Counted from the first letter of the stretch, positions 1 to 9,240 are shown. The stretch is 64,000 bases of DNA from Candidatus Eremiobacterota bacterium (GCA_019235885.1 JAFAKB010000071.1:78643-142642); one strand, 5' to 3'. The notes: generated by a model not told the origin, from the letters alone. Program-made: numbers and translations.

Positions 1-225
1 GGCGACCACCTCGCCGACGATCTGGTGTCCCGGGACGACGGGATGCCGGTGCGCGGGAAGCTCGCCGTCGACAATGTGCAGGTCGGTGCGGCAGACGCCG
101 CACGCGCGCACGCGCAACAGCACCTCGCCGTCGCGCGGGACCGGGAGCGGGCGCTCCACGACGCGCAGCCCGCCGGCGGTGCGGTCGAGCACCGCGGCGC
201 GCATCGACGCCGGCAGCGCAGGCAT
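1..225 (-). CDS. Zinc-dependent alcohol dehydrogenase, N-terminal part (runs off the window)
   Basis: The 75 visible residues are the GroES-like N-terminal domain of a medium-chain zinc alcohol dehydrogenase. The CGVCRTDLH segment (about residues 42-50) carries the usual first catalytic-zinc cysteine, and PGHQIVG (about 65-71) the GHE/GHQ-type zinc histidine region. The rest of the catalytic domain and the Rossmann domain lie beyond position 1. The ATG at 225 overlaps the TGA of the upstream short-chain dehydrogenase, so it is the last visible gene of a four-gene operon with an aldolase and a glycosidase. Oxidation or reduction of an alcohol/aldehyde intermediate is likely; the substrate cannot be read. 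Confidence 0.85.
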   Translation of the reverse strand, partial: MPALPASMRAAVLDRTAGGLRVVERPLPVPRDGEVLLRVRACGVCRTDLHIVDGELPAHRHPVVPGHQIVGEVVA

Positions 226-1349
226 CAGTCCGGACCGCGCAGCACGCGGTAGTTAGCGCCTTCGCGCGCGAGAAAGCGCGCGTCCGCGAGCGCGTCGAGC
301 ACCTCGATCGTCGCCGCGCGCTCGTTCTTGTTCGGCATCCCGGCCCAGCGCAGCGCGACCTCGTTCGGATCGAGCGACTCGCCTTCGTGCAGCAGATCGC
401 GCACGAACTGCTCGCGCAGCTTCACGCGCTCCATGCGCCGGCGCACCGGTTCGATCGCCGTTTCGAACGCGTCGGGTTCGGACGCCGGCGAAACCGGCGC
501 GGCGTCGTGTGCCGGCGCTTGCGGTGCTTCAGCCGGAGCTCCGTCGTCGGGCGCGCTTTCGATCGCGCGCGGTGTGGCGGCGTCGTTCGCGCCGACGAGT
601 GCCGGGTTGCGTTCGAGCACGAAGTCGGTGACGCGCGGAAACAGCTCCGCGAGCGCGACGAACGCCGTCTGCCACGGGACGGCGTTGAGCACGCGCGGGC
701 GTGTCGGAATGGCGAGCAGGATCTTGCGCGCGACCTCTTCGGGGGTGACGAGGAGGCGCGCGGGCGCGCCCGGCATTCCGGCGCGCGTCATGAAGGCGGT
801 GTCGACCACGCCCGGATCGACGTAGGTGACCGCGATCCCGAGCGGCTTGAGCTCGCGGCGCAGCAGCGACGCCGCCGAGCGCGTCGCCGCTTTCGAGGGC
901 GGATAGGCGCCGAGCCCGCCGACCGGGACGCGCGCGACGCCGCTGCCCACGAGAAAGACGTGCCCGCGCGACTCGCGCAGCAGCGGCAGCGCCTCGCGGA
1001 CGAGCGCGATCGGGCCGATCGCGTGCGTGCCGAACTGCGCGCGCAGCGCCTCGTCGCTCTGCGCCGAGAGCGGTCCGACGGCGACCTGTCCGGCGTTGTT
1101 GACCAGCACGTCGATCCGGCCGAACGTGCGCCGCGCCAACTCGACGATCGCGCGCGCGTTCGCCGGGTCGGCGATATCGTGCGCTGCGGTGACGATGCGC
1201 CCGCCTTCGCGGCCCGCGCGCTCGGCGAGCGCGGCGAGCGCGGCCGCGTTGCGCCCGATCGCGACGACGTCGTACCCGGCGCGCGCGGCGCGCAGCGCGA
1301 GCGCGCGCCCGATTCCGCTCGACGCGCCGGTGACGACGACGACGCTCAT
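225..1349 (-). CDS. SDR family oxidoreductase with C-terminal extension
   Basis: A 374-aa short-chain dehydrogenase/reductase. Residues 1-250 are the classical NAD(P)-binding fold: TGASSGIGRA glycine motif at about 7-16, VNNAG in the middle, and a catalytic Ser...YPPSK (Y-x3-K). After the fold there is an Ala/Pro-rich linker and a charged helical C-terminus of about 70 residues ending in RVLRGPD, so the protein is roughly 110 residues longer than a simple SDR. The ATG at 1349 overlaps the aldolase stop and the TGA overlaps the ADH start, so the genes are probably translationally coupled. Substrate unknown; the context suggests sugar-acid or aldehyde metabolism. Confidence 0.85.
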   Translation of the reverse strand: MSVVVVTGASSGIGRALALRAARAGYDVVAIGRNAAALAALAERAGREGGRIVTAAHDIADPANARAIVELARRTFGRIDVLVNNAGQVAVGPLSAQSDEALRAQFGTHAIGPIALVREALPLLRESRGHVFLVGSGVARVPVGGLGAYPPSKAATRSAASLLRRELKPLGIAVTYVDPGVVDTAFMTRAGMPGAPARLLVTPEEVARKILLAIPTRPRVLNAVPWQTAFVALAELFPRVTDFVLERNPALVGANDAATPRAIESAPDDGAPAEAPQAPAHDAAPVSPASEPDAFETAIEPVRRRMERVKLREQFVRDLLHEGESLDPNEVALRWAGMPNKNERAATIEVLDALADARFLAREGANYRVLRGPD

Positions 1350-2131
1350 ACCGTCTTCTGCGCCGCGCGTACCACGTCGAGGGCGTTCTTCGAGCCGGCC
1401 GTAAGAAATGCCGCGTCGCCGCCGACGCCGACGAACCGGTAGCCGCGCGCGATCATTTGCGTTGCCTGCACCGCGTCGCGCGCTAGGATGCCGGCGAACT
1501 TTCCGGACGACTTCGCGGCGTTCGCAACCGCGTCGATCAGCGCCATGTACGCGTCGTCCTTCTGCCACACGTCGGGCCACGGCTTGCCGCCGGAGAACGC
1601 CAAGTCGTTCGGTCCCACGAACACGCCGTCGATGCCGTCGACGGCGAGGATCTCGGCGACGTTGGAAACCGACTCCTCGGTCTCGACTTGCACCAGCAGC
1701 AAGATCTCCTCGTTCGCGCGGCGGCTGTACGTGCCGGGATCGGTATCCCAGGTCAGATTCGCACGGACGCCGCCGCGGCTGCGTTCTCCGAGTGGAGGAA
1801 AGCGCGCGTCGCGCACGGCGCGGCGGGCATCCTCCGCGGTGTTGATCACCGGCACCATGACGCCCCACGCGCCTAGATCGAGCACGCGCTGGATCTGCGC
1901 GCTTTCGTTCCACGCCGCGCGCACGACGGGGACGCAATTCTGCGCCCGCACCGCCGTCACCATCGCGGCCGCGTCGGCGAGCGGGATCGGTCCATGCTCC
2001 ATGTCGATGAGGATCCAGTCCCAACCGTGGCTCGCGAGCAGCCCTGCGGCGAGCGGCTCGGCGAGGTTCATCCAAGTCCCGACCACGGTCTCGCCGGCCT
2101 GCAGCCGGCGCTTCACGGTATTTTCGCGCAC
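1346..2131 (-). CDS. HpcH/HpaI family aldolase
   Basis: A 261-aa class II pyruvate-type aldolase of the HpcH/HpaI family, which cleaves 4-hydroxy-2-oxo acids to pyruvate (or a relative) and an aldehyde. Visible motifs are LIDMEHGP (catalytic histidine region, about residues 38-45), VQVETEE (metal-binding Glu) and GVFVGPNDLA (metal-binding Asp). Length fits the family. A GTG start at 2131, nine bases after the upstream stop, keeps the full N-terminus (VRENTVKRRL); a second GTG at 2116 is possible. The gene sits between a glycosidase and two dehydrogenases, consistent with a carbohydrate or sugar-acid breakdown operon. 2-keto-3-deoxy sugar acids are possible substrates by inference. Confidence 0.88.
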   Translation of the reverse strand: MRENTVKRRLQAGETVVGTWMNLAEPLAAGLLASHGWDWILIDMEHGPIPLADAAAMVTAVRAQNCVPVVRAAWNESAQIQRVLDLGAWGVMVPVINTAEDARRAVRDARFPPLGERSRGGVRANLTWDTDPGTYSRRANEEILLLVQVETEESVSNVAEILAVDGIDGVFVGPNDLAFSGGKPWPDVWQKDDAYMALIDAVANAAKSSGKFAGILARDAVQATQMIARGYRFVGVGGDAAFLTAGSKNALDVVRAAQKTV

Positions 2132-2139
2132 GAGCCCGC

Positions 2140-3396
2140 TTACCGCGCGCCGCGGCGCCGTTCCTCGACCGCGGCCGAGAATGCGTCGTAGAGCGTCTGC
2201 GTGCTGCGCGGCAGGGTGCGATAGTAGTAGACTTCCGCGATCAGCGGCATGTCGTGCGGCTCTAGCACGGTCCGCCGCTGGCGCGCGAACGCGGCGAGCG
2301 CTGCCGCGACGGGCTTCTCGCTGCCGTCGCTGCGGATGATCCCGAAGGAGAGCTCGTGCGGCGCGCGGTCGAACGGCGGCTCGCCGCGCAGCTCGTCCGC
2401 GTAGTCGGCCCAGCACCACCAGTACGCGCCGAGCCGGCCGTCGGCGTGCAGCCGCTCGAGCACGTTCGTGCAGTATTCCGCCATCTCGTCCTCGCTCAAG
2501 CACGCGTACGGCGCGACGACGGGATCGTCGGGCGAGATCGTCGGGTTCGGCGGCTCGTCGGGCATCGCGACGCGCTCGAACGGGGAGAGCTTTCCCGGCG
2601 GGCACGTCGGGTTCCCGAACTCGCTGAAGAGCACGGGCTTGTGCGCGAACGACGCCGCGAGCAGCGCGAGGAACGGGACGACCTCCGGGTCGAGGCGGCT
2701 GCGCGAGAACGCGCTGTAGACCGGATACCCGTGCATCGTCGCGAACGCGAACGGCTGGCACAGCGACGAGAGCCGCAGGTTGCGATTGCGGGTGAGATCT
2801 TCGCCGTGCGTCCCGGCGGTAACCGGAATGCCTGATGTTTCGTGCAGCGCCGCGGTGAGCCGGCGGCTCCATTCGGCAGCGTCGTGTTCGGTCGCCGGCT
2901 CGCGCAGGTTGCTGAACTCGTTCCCGAGGTCCCATGCGAAGACAGCCGGATGCGCGTGCAAGCGTTCTCCCACGGCGCGCGCGAAGACGAGCTGTGCGTC
3001 GAGCAGCGGCCCGTTCTTGTAGAAGTCGCCGATGCCGTACGGCGATTCGGCGCCGCCGGAAAGCGTGCGAAAGCGACCGTGCGGCGTTGCCGGATCGAGC
3101 GCCCACGGCGGCAGCCAGTTGACCCCGCTCATGTGCCCGCAGAACAGCGCCGGCATCGTCTGCAGCCCGGCCTCGGCGGCGAGGTCGGCGACCGCTTCGA
3201 GCCGCGCCAGCATCGCGCCGTCGACCACATCGGCGCTCGGCTGAAAGTCGTCCCAGCGCAGAAAGAACCGCACGGCGTCCAGCCCTAATCCGGCGATGCG
3301 TCCGAAGTCCTCGCGAATCTCGCCCGCATCGAACCGCCGCCACATCGCCATCGCGCTGCGCCGCGGCCAGTAGTTTACGCCAACCGAGAACCGCAT
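2140..3396 (-). CDS. GH5-like (beta/alpha)8 glycoside hydrolase
   Basis: A 418-aa protein resembling the clan GH-A glycosidase barrel. WDLGNEFSN (about residues 167-175) fits the strand-4 Asn-Glu acid/base motif and VLFSEFGNP (about 258-266) the strand-7 nucleophile Glu. The N-terminus begins with the barrel (FSVGVNYWPRR) and has no signal peptide, so it probably acts in the cytoplasm on imported oligosaccharides. The ATG at 3396 is preceded by AAGGA at good spacing. It is the first gene of the operon with the aldolase, SDR and ADH. Beta-mannanase or cellulase-type specificity is possible but unproven. Confidence 0.75.
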   Translation of the reverse strand: MRFSVGVNYWPRRSAMAMWRRFDAGEIREDFGRIAGLGLDAVRFFLRWDDFQPSADVVDGAMLARLEAVADLAAEAGLQTMPALFCGHMSGVNWLPPWALDPATPHGRFRTLSGGAESPYGIGDFYKNGPLLDAQLVFARAVGERLHAHPAVFAWDLGNEFSNLREPATEHDAAEWSRRLTAALHETSGIPVTAGTHGEDLTRNRNLRLSSLCQPFAFATMHGYPVYSAFSRSRLDPEVVPFLALLAASFAHKPVLFSEFGNPTCPPGKLSPFERVAMPDEPPNPTISPDDPVVAPYACLSEDEMAEYCTNVLERLHADGRLGAYWWCWADYADELRGEPPFDRAPHELSFGIIRSDGSEKPVAAALAAFARQRRTVLEPHDMPLIAEVYYYRTLPRSTQTLYDAFSAAVEERRRGAR

Positions 3397-3426
3397 CCGG
3401 GCGTCCTTACCCGGCCGCAGTGCGAG

Positions 3427-3597
3427 TCACTTCAACTGCTTGAACAAGTCTCGCCAGCCGGAGCCCCAAACCATGCTGTAGCCAACGCTTTCGTTCCATA
3501 CCGGATCATCGGGGCCGGCCGGGCCGAGGTCTCCAACCGCTTCCTCCGGATGAAGGAAGAGGTAGATGAGACGGCCGACGCGTTGCAGGAGCTTCAT
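3427..3597 (-). CDS. Small hypothetical protein (56 aa)
   Basis: A 56-residue protein starting MKLLQRVGRLIYLFLHPEEA, with an amphipathic or weakly hydrophobic N-terminal helix and a C-terminus ending GSGWRDLFKQLK. The start is fixed by AAGGA seven bases before the ATG at 3597. An in-frame extension upstream would run through a region with no better signal. It follows a possible 25-aa hydrophobic peptide by ten bases, so the two may be co-translated. No family recognised. Confidence 0.55.
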   Translation of the reverse strand: MKLLQRVGRLIYLFLHPEEAVGDLGPAGPDDPVWNESVGYSMVWGSGWRDLFKQLK

Positions 3598-3607
3598 GGC
3601 TGTCCTT

Positions 3608-3685
3608 TCAGTGTAGCATCGTTCCGACGCTTGCGGCAAGAGCGGCGGTGAGGAGAACCAGCAATGCAAATGTGAATATCGACAT
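3608..3685 (-). CDS. Possible 25-aa hydrophobic peptide
   Basis: A 25-residue frame from ATG 3685 that is almost entirely one hydrophobic helix (TFALLVLLTAALAASVG), ending ten bases before the 56-aa gene. No clear Shine-Dalgarno precedes it. It could be a small membrane peptide, an upstream leader for the next gene, or chance. Confidence 0.3.
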   Translation of the reverse strand: MSIFTFALLVLLTAALAASVGTMLH

Positions 3686-3743
3686 TTTTGCGGCGCGAAT
3701 CCAACCGTTTCGCCGCGAAAATATGACGAATTGTTGTGCTTGA

Positions 3744-4163
3744 TCAGAAACGTGCTCGGCGAACGTCCGAGATAGCCTCGCGCAGGAACGTCTTTGGGTC
3801 GGGCGCTTCGAAGACGAACACCGACAGCAGCAGGGCAGCCGATACGATTCCCGCAATTGCTGCGGTCCCGGCAAGTAAATAGTTGCGGTACACCGTTGTC
3901 TTCTCTACGACGAGCACGATCAACGCAACGTCGCTGGCGAGGATCCCGAGAAGCAGCGCGTCGAGATAGCGGTTGGCGTCAACCGTTCTCGCCAGAACAC
4001 GTTCGAGCACTTCAAAGATAAATACGTCGTCGGCGGCGCTCTCCTGGGCGCGCGTCTGAGGTGTTCTTGCGGCCGCAGATGGTCGTACCTCACGCCTCAT
4101 CGCCAATGCAAGAACGCAGAGTATCGCGGAGCTTGCCAGTACGACCACGAGCGCGACGGGCAT
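3744..4163 (-). CDS. Hypothetical membrane protein
   Basis: A 139-aa protein starting MPVALVVVLASSAILCVLALAM, with one N-terminal transmembrane helix, a polar loop of about 45 residues, and two further helices (about 70-90 and 98-118) before a charged tail ending RRARF. The ATG at 4163 places the first helix at the N-terminus; an alternative TTG start at 4211 adds 16 polar residues. It lies divergently from purE. No domain recognised. Confidence 0.6.
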   Translation of the reverse strand: MPVALVVVLASSAILCVLALAMRREVRPSAAARTPQTRAQESAADDVFIFEVLERVLARTVDANRYLDALLLGILASDVALIVLVVEKTTVYRNYLLAGTAAIAGIVSAALLLSVFVFEAPDPKTFLREAISDVRRARF

Positions 4164-4278
4164 GCGATAATTGTGCCGGACCCCCGTGTCCGCTGCGTGA
4201 CGAATATGCAACCGCAGAATGGCCGAGCGAGCAAGCTAGACGAGGGCGGCTTGGACGGTGGCCCGAACCGCGGGTGCG

Positions 4279-4758
4279 ATGAGCGCTGCACCCAGGGTCG
4301 GGATCCTGATGGGATCGAGGTCGGATTTGGAGACGATGCGCGCGGCCGCGACGGCGCTGCAAGAGCTGGGGATTCCGTTCGAGCTGAAGGTCGTCTCGGC
4401 GCACCGCACACCCGATCTCATGTTTCGCTACGCGAGCGAGGCCAAGGGGCGCGGGATCGAGGTGATTATCGCGGGAGCGGGTGGGGCGGCGCACCTGCCC
4501 GGGATGGTGGCGACGAAGACGAACCTGCCGGTGATCGGCGTCCCGGTCGAGTCGAAGGCGCTCAAGGGGCTCGACTCGCTGCTCTCGATCGCGCAGATGC
4601 CGGCCGGCGTCCCGGTCGCGACGATGGCGATCGGCGGCGCGGCGAACGCGGCGCTCTTCGCGGCGCGCATCCTCGCGCTGCACGACGCCGACGTCGCGCG
4701 CAAGCTGGAAGAGCGCGCCGCCCGGATCGCGGCCGAGGTCGAGGCGATTCAGCTGTGA
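4279..4758 (+). CDS. purE: N5-carboxyaminoimidazole ribonucleotide mutase PurE
   Basis: A 159-aa class I PurE, which moves the carboxylate of N5-CAIR to give CAIR in de novo purine synthesis. It has the signature [10 protein letters not shown] near the N-terminus, the catalytic-histidine segment SAHRTPD, and [11 protein letters not shown] in the middle. Length is normal. ATG 4279 is chosen; a GTG at 4258 would add seven residues and has a GAGGGCGG stretch upstream, so it remains possible. The stop overlaps the purK start by four bases, giving the usual purEK pair for the two-step ATP-dependent route. Confidence 0.95.
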   Translation: MSAAPRVGILMGSRSDLETMRAAATALQELGIPFELKVVSAHRTPDLMFRYASEAKGRGIEVIIAGAGGAAHLPGMVATKTNLPVIGVPVESKALKGLDSLLSIAQMPAGVPVATMAIGGAANAALFAARILALHDADVARKLEERAARIAAEVEAIQL

Positions 4759-5900
4759 TTCGCACGATCGGGATCCTCGGCGGCGGACAGCTCGGACGGA
4801 TGCTGACGCTCGAGGCGAAGCGGATGGGGTTCCACGTCGTCACGCTCGAGCCGCTTCCGAACTCGCCGACCGGACAGGTCGCCGACGAGCAGATCGTTGC
4901 CGCGTACGACGACCTGCGCGCGATCGGCGAGCTCGGCGCGCGCAGCGACGTCGTCACGTACGAGTTCGAGAACATCCCGCTGGACTCGGTGCTGGCGCTG
5001 GAAGCCGACCGGCGCATCGTCCATCCCGGCTCCACCGCGCTGCGCATCACCCAGGAGCGCATCCTCGAGAAGACGTTTCTGCGTGAGGCCGGTATCCCGG
5101 TCGCCGACTTCACACCGGTCCGCTCGCGCGCGGAGCTCGACGCGGCGGAGAACGCGATCGGCTATCCGGGCGTGCTGAAGACGACGCTCGGCGGATACGA
5201 CGGCAAAGGCCAGTGGGTCGTGCGCTCACGTGAGGACGCCGAACGCGCGTGGACCGAGGCAAAGGGTCGCGCGCTGATCTGGGAGCGGCTGATTCCGTTC
5301 GACCGAGAGCTCTCGATCATCGCCGCGCGCAACGCGCAGGGGCAGATCGTCGCGTTTCCGGTCTCCGAGAACCAGCACGACCACGGCGTGCTCGCGACGA
5401 CGATCGTACCGGGCCGCGTCGAGCCGGCCGTCGCCGAGCGCGCGCGGCGCTACGCGACGACGGTCGCCGAGCGGCTCGAGATCATCGGCACGTTCTGCGT
5501 CGAGTTTTTTCAGCGCGGCGACGAGCTGCTCGCCAACGAGATCGCGCCGCGCGTGCACAACAGCGGGCACTACTCGCTCGACGCCACGCAAATCAGCCAG
5601 TACGAGCTGCACGTTCGCGCCGTCTGCGGTTTGCCGCTGGTCGAGCCGCGCCAGTTCGCGCCGGCGGTGATGGAGAACATCCTCGGCGCCGGCGCCGGCG
5701 ACACGCTCGGCGGGGTCGACGACTTACTCCGTGAGCGTGATCTCAAACTGCACTTGTACGGCAAAGCGCACGCGTCCCTGCGGCGGAAGATGGGTCACTT
5801 CACGGTGCTCGCGCCGAGCATCGACGAGGCGTTGCGGAAGGCCGAGCACGGTCGCGCCAGGTTGCATTGGGTCGAAGACCGCGCGGCGGCCGCGCGATGA
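4755..5900 (+). CDS. purK: N5-carboxyaminoimidazole ribonucleotide synthase PurK
   Basis: A 381-aa ATP-grasp enzyme that carboxylates AIR with bicarbonate and ATP to N5-[17 protein letters not shown] is at the N-terminus, the ATP-grasp lysine region [15 protein letters not shown] follows (about residues 135-150), and [12 protein letters not shown] (about 260-271) is the metal/substrate-binding PurK signature. The GTG start overlaps the purE stop (GTGA). It feeds PurE directly. Confidence 0.95.
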   Translation: MIRTIGILGGGQLGRMLTLEAKRMGFHVVTLEPLPNSPTGQVADEQIVAAYDDLRAIGELGARSDVVTYEFENIPLDSVLALEADRRIVHPGSTALRITQERILEKTFLREAGIPVADFTPVRSRAELDAAENAIGYPGVLKTTLGGYDGKGQWVVRSREDAERAWTEAKGRALIWERLIPFDRELSIIAARNAQGQIVAFPVSENQHDHGVLATTIVPGRVEPAVAERARRYATTVAERLEIIGTFCVEFFQRGDELLANEIAPRVHNSGHYSLDATQISQYELHVRAVCGLPLVEPRQFAPAVMENILGAGAGDTLGGVDDLLRERDLKLHLYGKAHASLRRKMGHFTVLAPSIDEALRKAEHGRARLHWVEDRAAAAR

Positions 5901-6484
5901 GCGAAGCCGGCGCGCCGCAGCGCGAAGACAGCGCGAACGGTTTCCGGCTCGACGTGCTGATCGCGGTCTGCGCGCTCTTGATCAGCAGCTTGGCAGCCGC
6001 AGCGTCATGGTGGCAGTCGCGGATCGTGGCGACCCAGCTTTCGTCGCAGGTGTGGCCGTATGTTTCGATCTCGCAGACCATTGGTCCGAAAGCGCTGGAG
6101 GTCGACGTCAGCAACGACGGAGTCGGGCCGGCCATCATGCGATCGGTCGTGTTGACCGTCGACGGGAAGCCGCACGCGACGTTCGTCGAGGCGATGCATA
6201 GCCTGCTACCGGCCGGACCGCCGGCGCACGGCTCCTTCAGCTCGATCGGCATCGGCTCGGTGATCAAAGTCGGTGGATCGGTCACCCTGCTGCGGGTCGA
6301 GAACCTGCCGTTCATTCGAGCGCTGATCCCGCAATCGAACCGGATCGATCTCCGGCTGTGCTACTGTTCGATCCTCGGCGACTGCTGGTCGCGCGGCATG
6401 CGCGGCGACACCGAACCGGTTCGGACGCGGGCTTGCCCGGTCGACGGATCGTGGCACTATCTCGGGTACGGCAGGTCGTTATAG
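5897..6484 (+). CDS. Hypothetical membrane-anchored protein
   Basis: A 195-aa protein with a single N-terminal transmembrane helix (about residues 16-35, LDVLIAVCALLISSLAAAAS) and an outward domain rich in beta-prone stretches, with a cysteine pair near LRLCYCSILGDCW. The ATG at 5897 overlaps the purK stop, so it is probably transcribed with purEK, though nothing links it to purines. No family recognised. Confidence 0.65.
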   Translation: MSEAGAPQREDSANGFRLDVLIAVCALLISSLAAAASWWQSRIVATQLSSQVWPYVSISQTIGPKALEVDVSNDGVGPAIMRSVVLTVDGKPHATFVEAMHSLLPAGPPAHGSFSSIGIGSVIKVGGSVTLLRVENLPFIRALIPQSNRIDLRLCYCSILGDCWSRGMRGDTEPVRTRACPVDGSWHYLGYGRSL

Positions 6485-6502
6485 TCGCCGCCGCGCGGCG
6501 CG

Positions 6503-7684
6503 CTACGGAAGCTCGATGCGTTCGAGCGCGGAGAGCGGCTTCGTCGGGAGCTCGGTGAAGGCCATCGGGCGGTCCCACCAGTCGTGCGAGCGCCAGCGGC
6601 GCTGCTCGTCGGTCGGCGGGGGCGGGACTTTGAGGTGAAGCGCTTCGCCGTACGCGCGGGCATAGCGCTCCACCATCCGTTCGACGGTGAACGTCGTCTC
6701 GACGTGGGCCCGGCACGCGGCGCGCGATAGCGACGCGAGCCGCATCACCTTGCCGGCCGCGTCGGCGACGTCATCGCACAAGAACCCGGTCACGCCGTCG
6801 ACCACGATCTCGGGGATCGAACCCATCCGCGCGCCGAGCACCGGCGTGCCGCACGCCATCGCTTCGATCAGCGTAAGCCCGAAGCGCTCGGGGCGCGTCG
6901 TCATGTGGACGAGCGCGAGCGCGCCGCCGACGAGCTCGTCGCGCGCCTTGCCGGCGACGTGGCCGAGAAACTGCACGGCGTCGCCGTCGACGTGCGGTTT
7001 TACCAGCTCGTCGAAGTATGCGCGGTCGTGCGGGATCCCGGCCATCTTCAGCCGCACGCCCGCGCGGCGCGCGACCTCGATCGCCAGATGCGCGCCCTTC
7101 TCGGGGTGGAACCGCGCGAAGAACAGCAGATAGTCGCCCGGATCGGCGCGGAACGTCCACCGACTCGGATCGATGCCGTTGTAGGTGGTGGCGAGGTACG
7201 ACAAGCCGGGATCGCGGTCGGCGTCGCTGATCGAGCAGTAGAACGAGCGCGCCGCGCCGGCGTAATATGCGCCGAGGATCGGCGGTGAGGAGAAGCCGTG
7301 CACGGTCGTGAGCATCGGCGGTGTCTTGGTCGACAGCGCGTACAGCAGCGGCTTCCAGTCGAGGCTGTTGTGGATCAGGTCGAACTCGTGCGCGCGCGCG
7401 AAGCACGAGGCGACGTGCAGCTCGGTGAGCAGCTCGCCGTTCAGCGCCGGGTCCTCGTTCAATCCGACCGGCACGACCGCCGCGAGCTTTCCCGGGCTCG
7501 TCGAGTTCGCCGTCGCGAACAGCGTTACGTCGGCGCCGCGCGCGACCAAGCCCTGTGCGATGTTGTACGCGACTTGCTCCCACGGTCCGTAGCCTCGCGG
7601 CGGCGTCGGCCAGGAGATCGCGCCGAGCAGCGCGACCTTGAGCCCGCGCAGATCGAAATTCGCCGCTTCAACGCTCGTCGTCAC
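6503..7684 (-). CDS. Glycosyltransferase family 4 protein
   Basis: A 393-aa GT-B enzyme. The N-terminal domain has the GYGPWEQVAYNIAQGL helix typical of GT4 acceptor domains. The C-terminal domain has LLFFARFHPEKG and the donor-binding E-x7-E motif in PERFGLTLIEAMACGTPV (about residues 263-280). Cytoplasmic, using a nucleotide-sugar donor; donor and acceptor unknown. The tail of about 35 residues after the fold is Pro-rich and contains SHDWWDRP. The GTG start at 7684 overlaps the amidohydrolase stop by four bases, so the two are co-transcribed. Confidence 0.88.
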   Translation of the reverse strand: MTTSVEAANFDLRGLKVALLGAISWPTPPRGYGPWEQVAYNIAQGLVARGADVTLFATANSTSPGKLAAVVPVGLNEDPALNGELLTELHVASCFARAHEFDLIHNSLDWKPLLYALSTKTPPMLTTVHGFSSPPILGAYYAGAARSFYCSISDADRDPGLSYLATTYNGIDPSRWTFRADPGDYLLFFARFHPEKGAHLAIEVARRAGVRLKMAGIPHDRAYFDELVKPHVDGDAVQFLGHVAGKARDELVGGALALVHMTTRPERFGLTLIEAMACGTPVLGARMGSIPEIVVDGVTGFLCDDVADAAGKVMRLASLSRAACRAHVETTFTVERMVERYARAYGEALHLKVPPPPTDEQRRWRSHDWWDRPMAFTELPTKPLSALERIELP

Positions 7685-8859
7685 GCGCGCTCGTGCGCGA
7701 CGGCGCCGCCTTTGATCACGACGCGCGGCTCGCGCAGCGCGCGCACGTCGCTCCCGGCGTCGCGGTCGAGCAGGAGCAGGTCCGCGGGACGCCCTTCGGC
7801 GAGCACGCCGGCGTCGACGCCGATCAACTCCGCGGCGGTGGAGGTCGCAGCGGTCAGCGCCTGCTGCGGCTTCATCCCGAGCACGGTCGACATCAGCTCG
7901 ACCTCGTAGGCATAGTCCTGATGGCGGTTGTACGGCGTGCCCGCATCGGAGCCGCCCGCGATCGTGACGCCGTTCTGCCAGGCCTTGCGGATGTTCTCAC
8001 CCGCGCGCTGGTAGATCTCGCTCGCCTTGCGCACGACGTAGTCCGGCTGCGCGCCGCCGGAGATGTTCTCGTAGATGCACCACACCGCAGCGAGCGTCGG
8101 CACGAGGTACGCGCCGCGCTCTTTGAACAGCGCGATCGCCTCGTCGTCGAGCAGGTGTCCGTGCTCGATCGAGTTGACGCCGGCGCGCAGCGCGTTCTTG
8201 ATCCCGTTCGTCCCGATCGCGTGCGCGGCGACGCGCAGCCCGTGCGTGTGCGCCTCCACGATCGCCGCGCGCATCTCCTCTTCGGTGAGCTGATCGTTCC
8301 CCGGCACCGCACCTTTGGTGAGCACGCCGCCGGTCGCGATCAGCTTGATGCAGCCGGCGCCGGCTTTGAGCTGCTCGCGCACGCCTTTGCGCGCGTCCCA
8401 CGGTCCGTCGGTTTCGCGGCCGATGAACGAGCCGTGGCCGCCCGTCATGCAGAGCGCGCGACCCGCCGGCACGATCGTCGGACCGGCATGGTCGCCGCGC
8501 GCGATCGCGTCGCGCAGCGCGATCGCGTTCGACTCGGCGCCGCCGAGATCGCGCACCGTCGTCACCCCGGCTTCGAGCGCCAGCCGCGCGTTGCGCGCCG
8601 CGTCGAGCGTGCGCTCCGTCCGCGTGCGCAGGATGAAGAACGTCTGCGTGTCCGGCTCGCCGTTCGCTTCGAGATGGGCGTGGCAGTTGATCAGCCCCGG
8701 TACCACCGAGGCGGCCTCATAGCTGCGATCGGCCTCGCCGCTCGCGTCGCCGGACGTGATGCGCGCAATCCGTCCGTCTTCGATCAGAAGGGTGACGTTC
8801 TCACGCGGCGGCGCGGTTGTGCCGTCGTACAACTTCCCGGTCCGGATCGCAATGCGCAT
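7681..8859 (-). CDS. Amidohydrolase (imidazolonepropionase/prolidase-like)
   Basis: A 392-aa metal-dependent hydrolase. Metal-binding residues appear in order: NCHAHLE (HxH, about residues 58-64), IKLIATGG (Lys that is carboxylated in this family, about 170), AAHAIG, SIEHGH and the catalytic Asp in GGSDAGTPYN (about 303). It resembles the imidazolonepropionase-related Xaa-Pro dipeptidase group. No signal peptide. First gene of a two-gene unit with the glycosyltransferase. Substrate cannot be named from sequence. Confidence 0.85.
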   Translation of the reverse strand: MRIAIRTGKLYDGTTAPPRENVTLLIEDGRIARITSGDASGEADRSYEAASVVPGLINCHAHLEANGEPDTQTFFILRTRTERTLDAARNARLALEAGVTTVRDLGGAESNAIALRDAIARGDHAGPTIVPAGRALCMTGGHGSFIGRETDGPWDARKGVREQLKAGAGCIKLIATGGVLTKGAVPGNDQLTEEEMRAAIVEAHTHGLRVAAHAIGTNGIKNALRAGVNSIEHGHLLDDEAIALFKERGAYLVPTLAAVWCIYENISGGAQPDYVVRKASEIYQRAGENIRKAWQNGVTIAGGSDAGTPYNRHQDYAYEVELMSTVLGMKPQQALTAATSTAAELIGVDAGVLAEGRPADLLLLDRDAGSDVRALREPRVVIKGGAVAHERA

Positions 8860-8921
8860 CGCCCGGTTCTACGCAGCAGAGCTTCAGAGCGCCTCCTACA
8901 GAGACTGATGAAGTCACGCGC

Positions 8922-8938
8922 ACGACCGGAACGGTCGT
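8922..8938. terminator. Short hairpin between two minus-strand units
   Basis: A perfect 7-bp stem (ACGACCG / CGGTCGT) with a 3-base loop lies 33 bases after the stop of the 89-aa gene and 63 bases before the amidohydrolase start. No T-run follows on the minus strand, so it is a weak terminator candidate only. Confidence 0.25.
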
Positions 8939-8970
8939 CCAGCTCGCAGCTCGCCCGCCTAGCGTTCGCG

Positions 8971-9240
8971 CTACGACGCGATCTTGCGACTAAGCTCCTC
9001 GGATAGGCGCTTCACGCGCGCTGCCGAGATTGCGTTTGGATCGAAGTACCTTGAATGTGATACCTTAAGATCGTCGATGGAACTTGCGTTCAGCAAGACC
9101 ACCTCAACGGCGCCTTGATTACGGTATGCGCGTTCAAGTTCGAGCCGCTTCTCGAACGCCGCCGTCGAATTTTCAACGAAATCCATCCGCTCTACGACTG
9201 TAGCGGAGGGGCGGTCGTAAACGACGACGACATCGATCAT
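8971..9240 (-). CDS. Small hypothetical protein, partner of the RelA/SpoT-domain protein
   Basis: An 89-aa protein beginning with a beta-strand (MIDVVVVYDRPSATV), then a long charged helix and a basic C-terminal helix (RVKRLSEELSRKIAS). Its ATG overlaps the TGA of the RelA/SpoT-domain gene by four bases, giving a tight two-gene pair. Base composition is visibly less GC-rich than the neighbouring catabolic genes. No family recognised. An antitoxin or modulator role is inferred only from position and size. Confidence 0.6.
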   Translation of the reverse strand: MIDVVVVYDRPSATVVERMDFVENSTAAFEKRLELERAYRNQGAVEVVLLNASSIDDLKVSHSRYFDPNAISAARVKRLSEELSRKIAS

